From assembly GCA_023897205.1 (NCBI GenBank), contig JAHWDD010000004.1, positions 2,294,001 through 2,358,000 of the forward strand: a stretch of DNA of 64,000 bases. Direction: 5' to 3'. The notes under the pieces are model-generated. The model ran no database searches. It was not told the DNA's origin and saw only the letters and a list, made by a program, of their open reading frames with translations. The stretch is from Exophiala sp. HKRS030. Its lineage: Eukaryota; Ascomycota; Eurotiomycetes; Chaetothyriales; Herpotrichiellaceae. The position numbers were made by a program, and so were the translations under genes. Shown in pieces: positions 11,437 through 23,691 of this stretch (positions within the stretch are counted from its first letter, which is position 1; each line of letters opens with the position of its first letter).

Positions 11437-13134
11437 TTTGGTGGTCAATCAGGATCTTGAAGTTGCTTTCTTTGCCGATGGCTGGAGAGTCAAGTTATTG
11501 CTTCCAGGATTCAATAGGGTCAAGCCCTCAGAAATCAACGACCACACATTAGAGAGAGAGACGAAGATCCTGCGAGCAATTGCGAATGAATTGGTTCTGT
11601 ATGGGACGGAGGTATGGAAAACTCGAGGAAAGGAGGGACTTGGTACACTGACGAATGGCTTGAAAGCGAAAGTGAATAAGATGGTAGCTTCCACGCGAGC
11701 GTTTTTATGATAATATATCGGTCGGTAAAGTTTGTCCATAGCTTCGCCTCATAGACTGCCTGTCCTTGAGTTGTGACGTCTCAGGATGGATGCTTCTAAG
11801 AGATTGTCGGAGCGAATGGCAGGTTGCAAATGGATTTCACTTCGATATCCATATCAACGCCGAAGTGTACTGCTCACGGTGAGTTTCCCCTATGTCGAAG
11901 CTTCGTTGCCACAGCTAGCATGAAATGATTCCTCCAGCCCCCATGATATTGGGACGATATCGTTTCTTCCGCACAGCTTCGGCTTATTGATTGAACTGAA
12001 GTGGATCATATGCTTCCACTGGGCTGGTATGTCGTACACCTCCGGAACTCGTGCAAGGGGGAGGGGTTGGTTTCACAGCGGGCGTCGACATTTTGCGGTC
12101 TGAGAACTTGCGCGCTTCAATGCACAACGGCTGATGGTACCAAATCAATAATGTGAGGTTATTGGCAAGGGGAAATTCACATCAAGTGACTGCAATAGAC
12201 GAAGCTGGCCTAGAGAATCGGCATCGGAGGCTGACATTCTGAAGATGGCTACCAGGCATTGTTGGATGCCTGCAAATGAAACGGAATTACCCTCACCATC
12301 GGCAAACCAAGTAAGCCGTGAGAGCAATCGTCTGACCCAGTATACTTGGTCTTGATTGCGATAAGATGTCTCGGTGGTCGATAGAGCCGAGAATAACGAA
12401 GGAATTACTTAGGAGAAGTGGTAGAAGGGATTACGAGTACGAGCTGGACCGACTATATTATTTTCGCTGTATGACGTACAGATATACAGCCGTTCTGGGC
12501 GTTTCAATGGCGTGGCTCAAAATAAGGTGCTTGGTCATTACAACCGAGCTTAATCTTGGCAGGTGAGCCGACTGACTGTCCATGCATTCCAACTGACCAT
12601 CTAATCTCCATTAATTGGTACACCGTGAATGAACTGGTTCCTCTCACCGAAACGCAAAATACAAAGCCGCAATGCACTTTCAGCGACCCCATCGCCACGG
12701 CGATGGCCGGTCTGAGCGAGATACTGGCGTGGGACGCCGGTCAGATCGATCCGGCGTATTTCCCTGACTTGGCCCGTCGTGCGATTTCCGCAAAGTCACC
12801 GAGTAGCACCAGCGGTGCATGGCCAGCAGTCAGCGACGCGCTGCTGAAACCCGGTATGGAGCCGGCTACTTATTGCAGCACAGTCGCTCAAAATAGTGCA
12901 TATGCAGAAATTTGGGTTCGTGTTGAATTGAGTTGCTATAACAAGTTAAGAGGACAGCAGCGGGCAACATTGGATTGCTCGGCCCACGGCTGGACTTGGT
13001 GTGGAAAGTGAACAACAACATGTTCAAGTGCCTTCTTTTGGTCATCGCAGGATCACTACTTGCCTCGAAAAGAAGACAGAACTCGCAGCGACCGACCAAG
13101 TACTCATCCTTCTGATTGATCTAACCCCGCAGCC
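11437..13134. promoter_or_regulatory. Divergent promoter of the FAS beta/alpha pair
   Basis: About 1.7 kb separates the two start codons, which is long for a bidirectional promoter. A palindromic TCG(N5)CGA word, TCGGTGGTCGA, lies at 12371-12381, roughly midway; AflR is known to bind TCG(N5)CGR-type sites. One such word is expected in about 4 kb by chance, so this is only suggestive. A 151-codon frame at 12556-13011 (+) and a 60-codon frame at 12145-12327 (-) show no family resemblance and are not called as genes. Confidence 0.5.
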
Positions 13135-16100
13135 ATGGCAGTCATCTCTGCTACGAGGTCTGAGGCTTTGCCAAGGGCAGATACATTCGAAAGCAAACAA
13201 CAGCTATTGGCTTGCAAACTGTTGATAGAACTTTTGTCGTATGTCTTGCCGCAGCATTTTAACCCGCTACAGTATACTGATGGTAAGCACAGGTACCAAT
13301 TTGCATCACCAGTGAGATGGTAAGTGACGGTACCGATCGATGAAGCAACACTGAACATATTTGATCCTAGGATCGAGACGCAGAAAGAAATGCTACGCAA
13401 GGCAAATGGCATTGAAAGATATGTCGAAATCGGGCCTGCCCGAATTTTAGCAACAATGATTCAAAAGAGTGCCTCTCAGGGCTATTCGTCCCAGGCTGCA
13501 TCTCACTGGTCTCACTTCCGCTTCCTCTCTTCAGCCGACAACAAAAATGACATTTATTACGAATACTCAGAGCAAACCCAACCAGACCCCTCAGGTCGGG
13601 CAGGCGCTTCTGGAGCTAACGTGACTGTCTCTGCCAGTCTCGAAGTCAAGGTAACACCTCCGCCTGCTTCAACAAATGTGAATGCTAGTGTTGCGACCAG
13701 CATGGAAGCTCCCATCATGGCTCCTGTCATTGCAGCATTATCAGTGCCTGACGCTTCCTTACTTGCCAATCACGTTGTGCTTGCCATTACCGCCCAGAAG
13801 CTGAAAAAAGCCTTCGATCAAGTGCCAATCCAGAAAACCATTCGCGAGCTGTCTGGAGGTATGTAGTAGTCTGTCTAGTGTCTGACGACGACTTTGCTCA
13901 CTCAATGCAGGAAAGTCGACATTGCAGAACGAGCTAATTGGCGACCTTGCCGCAGAGTTCGGCAGCCTACCGGACGGCTCAGAAGATCTTAGCCTAGAAG
14001 CACTCGGTGAAAGCTTACAAGCTTCTTTCGCAGGAAAGCCGGGCAAGCAGCTATCGGCTCTCATCTCCAAATTTATATCCGGGAAAATGCCTGCTGGCTT
14101 TAACCAAGCAGCGGTCCAAGATCATCTGCAGGAGAAATGGGGACTGAACAAAAGCCATGCTCTGATCCCTATTTCTCTAGCAGTCACTGCAGAGCCAGCT
14201 TCACGACTGCCAGATGCCAACTCAGCAAAGGAATTCTTTGATGCCCATACACTTCGCTATGGTGCCTTTGTTGGGATCTCTTTGACGCCGTTGACTGGCC
14301 AAGGAGGCGCCCTAGCCGTGCAAGCTACGGTGACAGTTGATTCAGCCGGCTTGGAAGTTGCACGTAAGGAGCAGAGAGACTATCACTTAAAGCAGTTCGA
14401 GCTCCTGGCTAAATACCTGCAAATCAATCCCGACCTGGAGCACGAGAAATTACAAGAGCTTGCGGCTTCTGAGAAACTACTGGAAGAGAAATTGAACCGG
14501 TGGGCCGCCGAGTTTGATGACCATTTCTTCGACGGAATTCAGCCCCTGTTCGACATCCGCAAGAGCCGCACTTACGACTCCTGGTGGAACTGGGCAAGGG
14601 AGGATCTTCTCAGACTCCTCAGTGATTTTCTCCATCAGCCGTTCAATATCGAAGGCATCGAAAGCGATGACAAAGTCCAGAGCCTATTAAGCAGATTCGA
14701 ACCAAGCTGTTTAGACATTGTCCAACGGACAAACGTTGATCCGCAACTGAAGGCTTCTTCTGATCTTGGCCGAGAGATTGCAAGGCTGGGAACGACTGCT
14801 ATGGGACTTGACCCAGTCTTCAAGTACACGCTCCCCTCGATGCGGCCAAGTACTAGTATAACAGCCACAGGCTTGGTCGAGTACACAGAGGTGCCACGGA
14901 CCATCAACAACTACAGTTCCTTGGTAGAACATGGTCGATTAGCGCCGACAGGAGAGCATATTCCCTTTGTGCACATTCGACGACGAGAGGACGGGCAAGA
15001 GTGGAAATATGATCGAGAATCAACAAATCTATTGCTCTCTGCTCTTCAGACAGGCACGACCTCAGGCATCACCTTCACCGGCAAGACGATTCTCGTCATT
15101 GGTGCTGGTGCCAATTCAATTGGGGCAGAGGTCGTCAAGGGTCTCTTATGTGGTGGTGCACGAGTCATTGTGACGACCAGTCGTGCTGTCTCGAGCACTG
15201 CCAAGTTCTACCAACGCATGTACCGCAAGCATGGTGCTCGTGGCTCTGCCTTGTCCGTGGTTCCGTTTAATCAAGGGAGCAGAAAGGATTGTGAAGCCTT
15301 GATCGAGCACATCTACAGCCCCGGTTCAGTTATTGGCGAGAATCTCGATTTCATCATCCCCTTCGCAGCGATCCCAGAAAGTGGAGCCATTGATGGATTA
15401 GATAGCAAGTCAGAACTCGCCCATCGCGCCATGCTCACAAACATCCTCCGACTTCTCGGGTATATATGCAAACAGAAAGAAGCACGCGGTCTTGATACCC
15501 AGCCAACGACTGTGATTCTGCCCCTTTCGCCAAATCATGGTACTTTTGGCGGAGATGGCATGTATGCGGAATCTAAATTGGGGCTTGAAACATTGTTCAA
15601 CCGCTTCCATTCCGAGAGTTGGTCTGCTTATCTCAACATTTGTGGAGCTGTCATTGGTTGGACTCGTGGAACGGGTTTGATGAATGCAAACAACATCGTC
15701 GCGGAGGCAATTGAAAGCCACGATGTGGTTACATTCTCGCAAGCGGAAATGGCCTTCAACATTCTGGCATTGATGACACCTGCGATCTCCACACTTTGTG
15801 AAGACGACCCGGTTTATGCTGACCTGAATGGCGGCCTTCAGTTCGTGCACAACTTGAAACAAGAAATCGTCGCCGCCCGGGAGAAAATTACAGACACCAG
15901 CAAACTCCGCAAAGCATTGATACAAGAGCGCTCCCGCCACCAAGTGGTGCTCAAAGGCTCTGAAGAGCTCGAAACAAAGTCTGAGGGAGTGGATCTTTCT
16001 GCGCGTAGGGCAAATCTCAGCATGGCTTTCCCACGACTCTCGACTTACGAAGATCTGACGCAGGGTGTCAAGGAACTCGATGGAATGCTCGACCTCTCTC

Positions 16101-18792
16101 GGATTGTGGCAGTCGTTGGGTTCTCAGAGCTTGGTCCTTGGGGAAGTGCACGAACCCGGTGGGAAATGGAGCATCAGAACCAGCTTTCACTTGAGGGCTA
16201 TGTCGAACTCTCCTGGATCATGGGCTTGGTAAAGCACAAAGATGGTGAGGTCAATGGAAAGCCATATACTGGGTGGGTCGACACCGAAACCCAGCAGCCC
16301 GTCAAAGACGAGGAGTTCAAAGAAAAGTATCACGACAAAATCATGAACCACACAGGCATACGCTTCATCGAGTCTGAAGCCCTTGGCGGATATGACCCTA
16401 AACGAAAGGAATTTCTTCACGAGATTGTGACTGAGGACGACTTACCTGCCTTTGAAAGCTCCAAAGCAACAGCCGAAGCGTTCAAGTTGAGGTATCAGGA
16501 CAAAGTGACGATCGAGCCAATCTCCGGATCCGATGAGTATAAGGTGCGCATCAAGAAGGGCGCGCATTTCCTTGTTCCTAAGGCCTCGGCCTTTGACCGA
16601 GAGATTGCGGGCCAACTCCCCAAAGGATGGGACCCGAAGACCTATGGAATTCCTGAAGATATCGTTCAACAGACAGACCCTGTCACTCTCTACGCCCTTT
16701 GTTGCGTTTCTGAGGCTCTTTTGTCCTCTGGGATCCAAGATCCATACGAGTTGTACAAACACATTCATGTGTCAGAGCTAGCTAATTGCATCGGCACTGG
16801 AGCAGGTCCCCTCCTCGCAATGCGCGGCGTATATCGCGACAGGTACCTCGATAAGCCTGTGCAAAGCGACATTTTGCAAGAATCGTTCTTGAACACCATG
16901 GGTGCCTGGATCAACATGCTTATCCTATCCTCCACAGGGCCGATCAAGTCGCCAGTTGGTGCATGTGCTACCGCAATTGAATCTCTCGATATTGGCTGTG
17001 AGGCGATTCAGGGAGGCAAGTGCAAAGTAGCCATTGTCGGCGGTTGCGACGATTTCCAAGAAGAAATGTCGTATGAGTTCGCCAAAATGAAAGCCACGGC
17101 AAGCAGCAATGAAGAATTTGAGAGAGGCCGGACACCGCAGGAAATGTCACGCCCAAGTGCTGCATCCCGTGGTGGTTTCGTTGAATCTGCTGGTTGTGGT
17201 GTTCAATTGCTCATGAGTGCCGATCTGGCACTCAAGATGGGCCTGCCCATATATGGAGTCGTCGCCTATACTCAGATGGCCAGTGACAAAATTGGTCGAT
17301 CAGTACCTGCACCCGGGAAAGGAATCTTGACGGCCGCCAGAGAGTTATCAAGCCATAGCGACTCACACCTCTTGGATTTGGAATTTCGAAGAAATCAACT
17401 ACAGGAAAGCTTCAAATTGGTCAAGGTATGGGAACAATCACGTCTCGAAGAGGCAAGGCAGCGTCCAGATTATTCCGAGAGGATGGCCCAGGAAATACAT
17501 ACTGCTGCTACGACTAAAATCAGATCAGCCAAGAGGACTTGGGGCAACGATCTCCGCCTACAAGATCCTCATATCGCACCCCTCAAGTCGTCGCTGGCCG
17601 CTTGGGGCTTGACAGTTGACGATATCACAGTTGCGTCAATGCATGGGACATCAACCAAAGCGAATGACACCAATGAGGCAGATGTAATCAACACCCAACT
17701 GACACACCTTGGCCGCACTCGAGGTAATCCCATACTGGCTGTTTGTCAGAAATCATTGACGGGTCATCCGAAAGGCGCGGCAGGTGCCTGGCAGTTCAAC
17801 GGGTGCTTGCAAATGCTTCAGACTGGAATCGTGCCTGGTAACAAGAACGCCGACAATATCGAAGGCAAGTTGAGGCAATACGAACACATCGTGTATCCCA
17901 TGGAGGCCATCAGACCAAGCAGCGTTGACGCCACAATGCTGACATCATTTGGGTTCGGCCAAAATGGTGGTATCGCAATCGCCGTGGCATCAAAGTACCT
18001 TTTCTCTGCAGCTGGTAAGGCCGCTTTCAATGAATACAGAGCCCGTGCGACCACGAGACAACGTACTGGCAATATTGCATTCCAGAGAGCATTGATGAGT
18101 AACTCCATCTTCAAGGCCAAAGAACGTTCACCATGGGACAGTTCCGATGCAAGGCTAAAGGAAGTTCTCCTGAATCCTCGAGCCCGCGTCTCGCGGACCG
18201 AGAGTTCAGACACTTTCACTTTCAAAGACGCGTTGTCGATTTCCGACGTCGCCTCGGCCGTCAACACTCCACGCGAAGAAATGGCTCAGGAGATGTTACT
18301 CTTCAGCTCTGTCCATTCCATGCTCGGCGCGTCTTCCCTTGCCCCTCCGAGCCAGCAGTCGGTCGGCATTGATGTCGAAAACATTGTCGATGTTCCGGTC
18401 GACAATGAGAACTTTATTGGGCGTAACTTCACCGTGATGGAGCGTGAGCTCTGCAGTTCGAAGCCTGACCCAAGGGCGTCGTATGCAGGGCGCTGGTGTG
18501 CTAAAGAAGCCGTGATGAAGAGTCTTCAAATTGCGTCACGAGGACCCGGCGCAGCTATGGACGAAATTGAGATTCTCCATGATGATTTCGGAGTTCCCAA
18601 GGTCGAGGTACGTTTTGTTTGTTTCTATTTCCGTTTATTGTTTTCGAGAGCAATGCTGACATTGAGTTCTCACAGCTCTTCGGCAAGACCAAGGAGGCCG
18701 CAGAGGCAAAAGGTGTGAGTGCGGTACAGGTCAGCATTACGCACTCGGCAGGCACAGCGACAGCGATAGCACTGGCATCGAGAGGGTCATGA
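13135..18792 (+). CDS. Fungal fatty acid synthase alpha subunit (cluster copy, HexA/StcJ type)
   Basis: Five exons: 13135-13238, 13293-13319, 13371-13858, 13911-18607 and 18676-18792; introns 54, 51, 52 and 68 nt; 1810 residues. The first intron is a multiple of three with no stop, but removing it gives the conserved 'LLIELLSYQFASPVRWIETQ' and leaves a 27-nt exon. Domains in order: C-terminal piece of the malonyl/palmitoyl transferase, acyl carrier region with 'GGKST' (phosphopantetheine Ser about 209), ketoreductase ('VIGAGANSIGAEVVKGLL', about 550-800), ketosynthase with Cys about 1225 in 'GACATA', His about 1451 in 'HGTST' and His about 1492 in 'TGHPKG', then an integral phosphopantetheinyl transferase from about 1690 ('VGIDVEN', 'RWCAKEAV'). 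It is the condensing and reducing half of the cytosolic FAS complex with the neighbouring beta subunit. Starter supply for the PKS is inferred from context. Confidence 0.95.
13239..13319 (+). other. In-frame 54-nt intron plus 27-nt micro-exon in FAS alpha
   Basis: The intron 13239-13292 runs from GTATGT to CACAG and keeps the frame if retained, so simple ORF calling would include 18 spurious residues. The following exon 13293-13319 is only 27 nt and encodes the invariant 'YQFASPVRW' stretch, immediately followed by the second intron (13320-13370). Supported by family conservation; transcript data would settle it. Confidence 0.8.
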
Positions 18793-19384
18793 TCTGGTTA
18801 CACGAAGTAGATTTGTTCTTGTGGGTTGTTTGAGGGATCATCATCGGGGATTTATGCATTGTCGAGGCGGTTGGTTTATTTGGACGGATTCAGATGTATC
18901 AGCGTTAAGTCCATTTTTTTTGTTATATTCATAAATTGTCAAAGAGGTTCTTCCAATTTCTCGTGCAGAGTCTGTCTTCAAGTTCAGAGTTGGCATTAGG
19001 TGCATTCTCAGTACGCGATCTGGAACCAAATCTCCAATGGCCAATAAATGTTCCTACAAAGCCTTTTCAATTCCAAGTCCGCACGAAACCGAAGTTGAGT
19101 GTTGGCTTTGTCATAGGACTGGTTTCATCGCCAGTTTCAGAGTCTTGGAGCAGAGAAAATCATGGTGGAAGACTCTCGAATTTGATAGAGTAACCATATG
19201 TATTGGCCGTCTCGCTATATGCCTTTTCTTATCCAGCTTGAAAGCATACGACTTGAGAGATTAACCTAGCGTCTAAGAAACTCCCAAAAACTCCCCCTTT
19301 CGGCCGTGTGAGAGAAAACGAATGAAATACTCCATCACATATCCCATATCCTTCTTCCTTTCATTAACGTCCCACCACCAAGAT
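18793..19384. terminator. Convergent 3' region of FAS alpha and the MFS transporter
   Basis: The gap lies between the TGA at 18790-18792 and the transporter stop at 19385. It is comparatively AT-rich, with a T-run near 18915, fitting 3' untranslated and polyadenylation regions. No conserved coding frame was found. Confidence 0.5.
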
Positions 19385-21465
19385 CTAGGCTTCGATGTCG
19401 TGAGCCACCCTGGCTTCATCATTTCTCACATTAACCGTGACATCCGATTGTCGCCAATATTCAGCTCTGAGTCTAGATCCCCTGTTTTCGTTATTTTTGG
19501 GAAGGACTACATTGTCCTTTTCGTCAACGGAAGAAGACTCATCCTCGGAAGAAGAAGAGGTCACCTTGGAGGCTGCTTCTTCCACCATCTTCGCCTTTTT
19601 GGCCTCCGCTCCTTGCTTGATGTTCTTCCACTCCATGATCAAGGCCGGCAGAATCGACGCGGCACTCAAGGCGACAGAGACAAAGATGCATCTCGTCACG
19701 CTGCTGTTGAAGGCCGACTCGACTTGAGGAAGCAGGGCACTGGGGACGATACTTTTCAGATCCAAAATTCCCGCACTATCGAGGTTGGACACCTTGACTC
19801 CAGGGATGACGGACAATTTTTCCTGGAGTAGATTCTGGAAGATGTTTTGTGCCACAGGAACAAAAATGGCACCACCGAGGTTCTGACCAAAGAAATTCAA
19901 CGCCATTCCAGTGCTAATGTCGCTGCGTTCGAGCACGGTCTGAGCGGCCATGTTGACCGTCTGCATGGCCATTCCCGTGCCGAAACCGTACAGGATCTGG
20001 TAACCGATCCATTTGGAACTGCCGGAGGAGGGCTTGAGCTGTGTTAAAAGTGCCGCTCCTACGGTGGTGAGGATCGGAGACACGAGTATGGGAGGCATGT
20101 AGTACCCGACACGTTGCGTGAAGCCACCCGCCAAGATGGTCATGATGACCAAGCTAATGACGAGCGGAAACAAACTGATGCCGGCGTGGATGGCAGTTTC
20201 TTCCTTGACTGCCTCGAACCAGATGGGTAAAAAGTACACGATGGCGAACAGGCTGCCGTTCAAGAGAAACAAGAAGATGACCCCCCCGAGGACGGAGCGT
20301 TGAGTGGCGATGCGCATTGGTACCGTCGCCGTCGCCGGTGTGAGCGCCTGCAAGACCCAGAAGGCCAGGAACAAGACTCCGCACGTCACCAAGAGCCCGA
20401 TGACCTTGCCGCTCGACCAGGCGTACTTTGAGCCACCCCACTGCAGGGCGAGGACCAAGCATACGATGCTCGGAACGAATATGAGTGTCCCCAAAGGATC
20501 CATCCGGAGCACTTGTCGGACCAGGCTGAGCTTCTCAGACGGAGGTGGCTTGATGTGTAAGAACAGTACTATCGAGAGGATCGTGAAGGCGCCGATTGGC
20601 AAATTGATGTAGAAACACCACCTCCACGAAATGTTGTCGGTGAATGCTCCGCCCAAGAACGGCCCTAGAACGGAGGCGATACCGAACACGGCTCCAAACA
20701 GGCCATAGTAGATTGGTCGCTTGTGCAGAGGGATCAAGGGGACGATGACCATCATCCCTCCGGTGAAGATACCCGAGGATCCCAACCCGGCGATGGCTCG
20801 ACCAATGATCAAAGCGATGGAGTTGGGAGCCGCACCACACACGGCCGATCCGATTTCGAAGAGGACTATCGAGCCCAAAAAGACATTCTTGATGGAATAG
20901 TGTTTGTAGATCTTGCCAAACACCAAACTGAATGACGCTCCCGTGATCATGTAAGCGCTTCCGTACCAACCGACGTCGTCTAGGGAGTGGAATGTGTCCG
21001 TAATTTCTGGAATGGCAACTGATATGATGGTACGGTCCTGTCGATTGAAACAAACGTCCTCGAAGTCAGTTTTATCGTCACTACCCTACATAGCTTGTTC
21101 CAAAGACGAAGCTGACGACTCACCAAGGCCACCACGAAAAGAGCACAGTACAGACCCAACATCACCATCCAGAACTTGATAGTTTTGGGCTTGTAGTTTT
21201 CTTCGGAATCTTTCTCTACATGTTGGAGAGCTTTGGCGGCCTCTGGATCGCTGGGAGGAGGTGGAGGATCGACTTTTGCCCGACCCTGGCGTGGTAGAGA
21301 CGCAGTCGACAAGACGGGTGAAGGGGCGTCGGCGTCTTCTCGTTGAGCTCGCTCATACGACATGGACGCAAACTGCTCGAAGTCGGTAGGTGGTTCAGGC
21401 GGTGCAGGCGAGGCTGTCCGCTGAGATTTCCTCAGGGAAATGAACGATGGTGGTCTTGAACGCAT
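19385..21465 (-). CDS. MFS drug:H+ antiporter (DHA14-like)
   Basis: Two exons, 21465-21124 and 21037-19385, with an 86-nt intron at 21038-21123; about 664 residues. The junction recreates the family motif 'ALDRTIISVAIP' of transmembrane segment 1. Further signatures are 'GRAIAGLGSSGIF' and the antiporter motif C-like 'ASVLGPFLGGAF', followed by 'WRWCFYINLPIGA', all typical of fungal 14-TM exporters. The N-terminal ~100 residues are hydrophilic, Pro/Ser-rich and cytosolic. An upstream in-frame ATG at 21588 would add 41 residues; the one at 21465 is preferred because the extension is uninformative. Predicted plasma-membrane or vesicle exporter of the cluster metabolite, giving self-protection; substrate unknown. 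It shares a divergent promoter region with the FMN reductase. Confidence 0.9.
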
Positions 21466-22853
21466 CTTTGCTAGGGTGTTGCGGTGGAGATGGAGATTTC
21501 TTTCTTCCTTTCTCAACATGTACCACTGTAGGTACCCTTTAGGTGGTGCTGCGGGATCAGGGCAGTTCGAGATACCAGCGCATGGCACTTTGTATCACTT
21601 CAGATATGTATGTTGCTGCTTCTCACACATATGTATCGGGACCGGGGGAACGAGATGCGTATCAGCAGCCTCCCCCCGGTTGTCATGTTACTCTAGGTGG
21701 CCCGAGTTATTTCATTCTTGGGCTGAAAAAGTCAAAGAAATGCGCCGATGCAGGGGGTGGGGAAAGAGGATCAACACAACACGGGCATCAAAATCATCAT
21801 CGTCTCTTCTATTCGCGCTCTGAATTAATTCCAAGCGCGCCATTCTCACGGTGATAAAAGCGAGTGAGTGACATGTGCTTCTTCTCAAACTTTCGCTCGG
21901 ATTCACGTGCGGCATTCTGACATCGTAACGGGCATTCATTCAAAAGGACCATGGAACGGTGAGCTATACGATGAGAAAAGAGAATCCTCAGACCCCTGTA
22001 AAGGCATGAGACGTCGATGACAGCAAAGACAAAAGGCTCGGGCGAATTTTAGTTGAGCTCGCGCCGGCTTTTAGGGGTCGAGCGATGGGCATGGAATGGG
22101 CCGTTCGATGCCTACGATAGGTACCTATGGGGCCAGATGATTGGCCAAGGCCCACTTACAGCCTTGCTAGACGCTCGGACTCCCATCGGTTCGGCATCAA
22201 CATCTCGGCCTCAACAAACGGAGCTTTACCGGTTGCGGAAAAGCACCGGCGAATATTTTGAAACGTCGCCCATGACGCTCTCCAATCAATTGGTGTTTTG
22301 CTGCCCTCAGGAGCCTGTCGTAGTCTGTCGTAGAGCCGACGCGATCTTTATCTCGCATCCCGGCCTTGGAGATCTCGTGTCTCTTCCCGCTCGGCAGCCT
22401 GCAGCGAGGCGTTTTGAAGGGGAGGGGGCGGGATTAATGATGTCTGTCTCTTCGCTCGAATGGGAAACGAGACACGTAGCTACGCATTGGGCGCTTGCAC
22501 GAGAGAGATAAACATAAACCCTGGAAAAATCTACAAGAATAAGAACTTCGGTCTTGATACACAGCGTCAATTGATTACCTCCCAGCACTTTCCTCTCTTC
22601 CTGGTTCCGTTGAAGTACATATATATACCTCAGTATATGTTCGCCACGTCTCACAACAACAACAACAACAACATCATCATCATCATCTTCATCTCACAAA
22701 ATCCACTTTGGCAAGGCTGAATTCACATCGCGGCATTCCTTTGAGTCATACCTACATCCATACAGACTCAGTATCAGCACAACTTCTGCAAGTTCCCATA
22801 TTGATATACAACCCCCTTCATAAGTTCAACCATCAACGGTCCCACAATCGAAC
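21466..22853. promoter_or_regulatory. Divergent promoter region, MFS transporter / FMN reductase
   Basis: About 1.4 kb without a supported gene. The word TCGCATCCCGG at 22353-22363 fits the published AflR consensus TCGSWNNSCGR fully; it lies about 490 bp before the FMN reductase ATG. An AAC tract followed by an ATC tract (about 22653-22688) sits in the presumed 5' untranslated region of the reductase gene. A 152-codon frame at 22053-22511 has no recognisable domain. Confidence 0.5.
22653..22688. repeat. (AAC)n(ATC)n microsatellite
   Basis: A run of AAC units passes directly into a run of ATC units, about 36 bases in total, roughly 170 bp upstream of the FMN reductase start. Confidence 0.85.
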
Positions 22854-23691
22854 ATGGCCAAAGGCGTCGCCAAAATCGCAGTGGTGATATGCAGCAACAG
22901 AAAACCGCGGGCCAACCCTCAAATCGCCAACTTTGTCTTGGAAGCCATCGAATCCACTTACCAAGACCGCTGGTCTCTCGAACCGGCCCTCAGAGTAATC
23001 GACCTCGCGGAGAGAAACCTTCCATTCTTCGACGAACCCGACGTCCCGTCCCAGATCCACGACCACACCAAGTACGCGCACGAACACACCCGCGCGTGGA
23101 GCCAAGAGGTCCAGAGCTACGACGGCTTCATCTTCGTCTGCCCCCAGTACAACTGGGGTTACCCGGCCGTGCTCAAGAACGCCATCGATTATCTTTACAA
23201 TGAGTGGAAGGGGAAACCGGCCATGATCGTGAGTTACGGTGGTCACGGCGGTGGCCGAGCCGCAGGCCAGCTCAGACAGGTCTTGTGCGGAGTGCACATG
23301 ATCCCAACCAAGAAGCATGTCGAGTTGGCGTTCCCTAGCCGAAGTGTCTTGCTCGAAGCCGCGTACGGCAAAGACCTCGCTCTCGACGGGTTCAACGCGA
23401 AAGGAATCTGGGGTTCTCAACGGAAGGAGATTGGTGATGTTTTTGCCGAAATGATGGATCTCTTGAGCAGCAATGTGAGTGTCCTTACTACCGCTTAGCA
23501 ATTTCAAGGTCCACCCACACGAGACCATCTTTGCATCCGCTAACAAGAGTTTTGAACAGAAAGTCGGAAAGGCTCTAAAATCAGCTGCGGTTACCTTTGG
23601 ATATGCGAAGCAAGAATTGCGCAAGAAGTTCAAGAAGGGATCGACAGCAGAGGGAGCGACTGGAAGAGGCGAGGCGCGGAGTGATGAGTAA
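22854..23691 (+). CDS. NAD(P)H-dependent FMN reductase
   Basis: Two exons, 22854-23474 and 23560-23691, with an 85-nt intron; 250 residues. The flavodoxin-like fold is indicated by the N-terminal phosphate-binding 'VICSNRKPRAN', by 'CPQYNWGYPAVLKNAIDYL' and by 'SYGGHGGGRAAGQLR', which are hallmark segments of the NADPH-dependent FMN reductase/quinone reductase family (LOT6-like). The last exon encodes a Lys/Arg-rich tail. The family reduces free FMN or quinones with NAD(P)H in the cytosol. In this cluster it could protect against redox cycling of quinone products, reduce a quinone intermediate, or feed reduced flavin to another enzyme; the sequence does not decide between these. The class A monooxygenases nearby reduce their own FAD, so they would not need it. 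Confidence 0.9.

Noticed and set aside
12556..13011. 151-codon frame upstream of FAS alpha
   Set aside because: No domain or conserved motif, and it overlaps the region expected to be promoter and 5' leader. It cannot be joined in a supported way to the FAS alpha N-terminus, which already begins normally at 13135.
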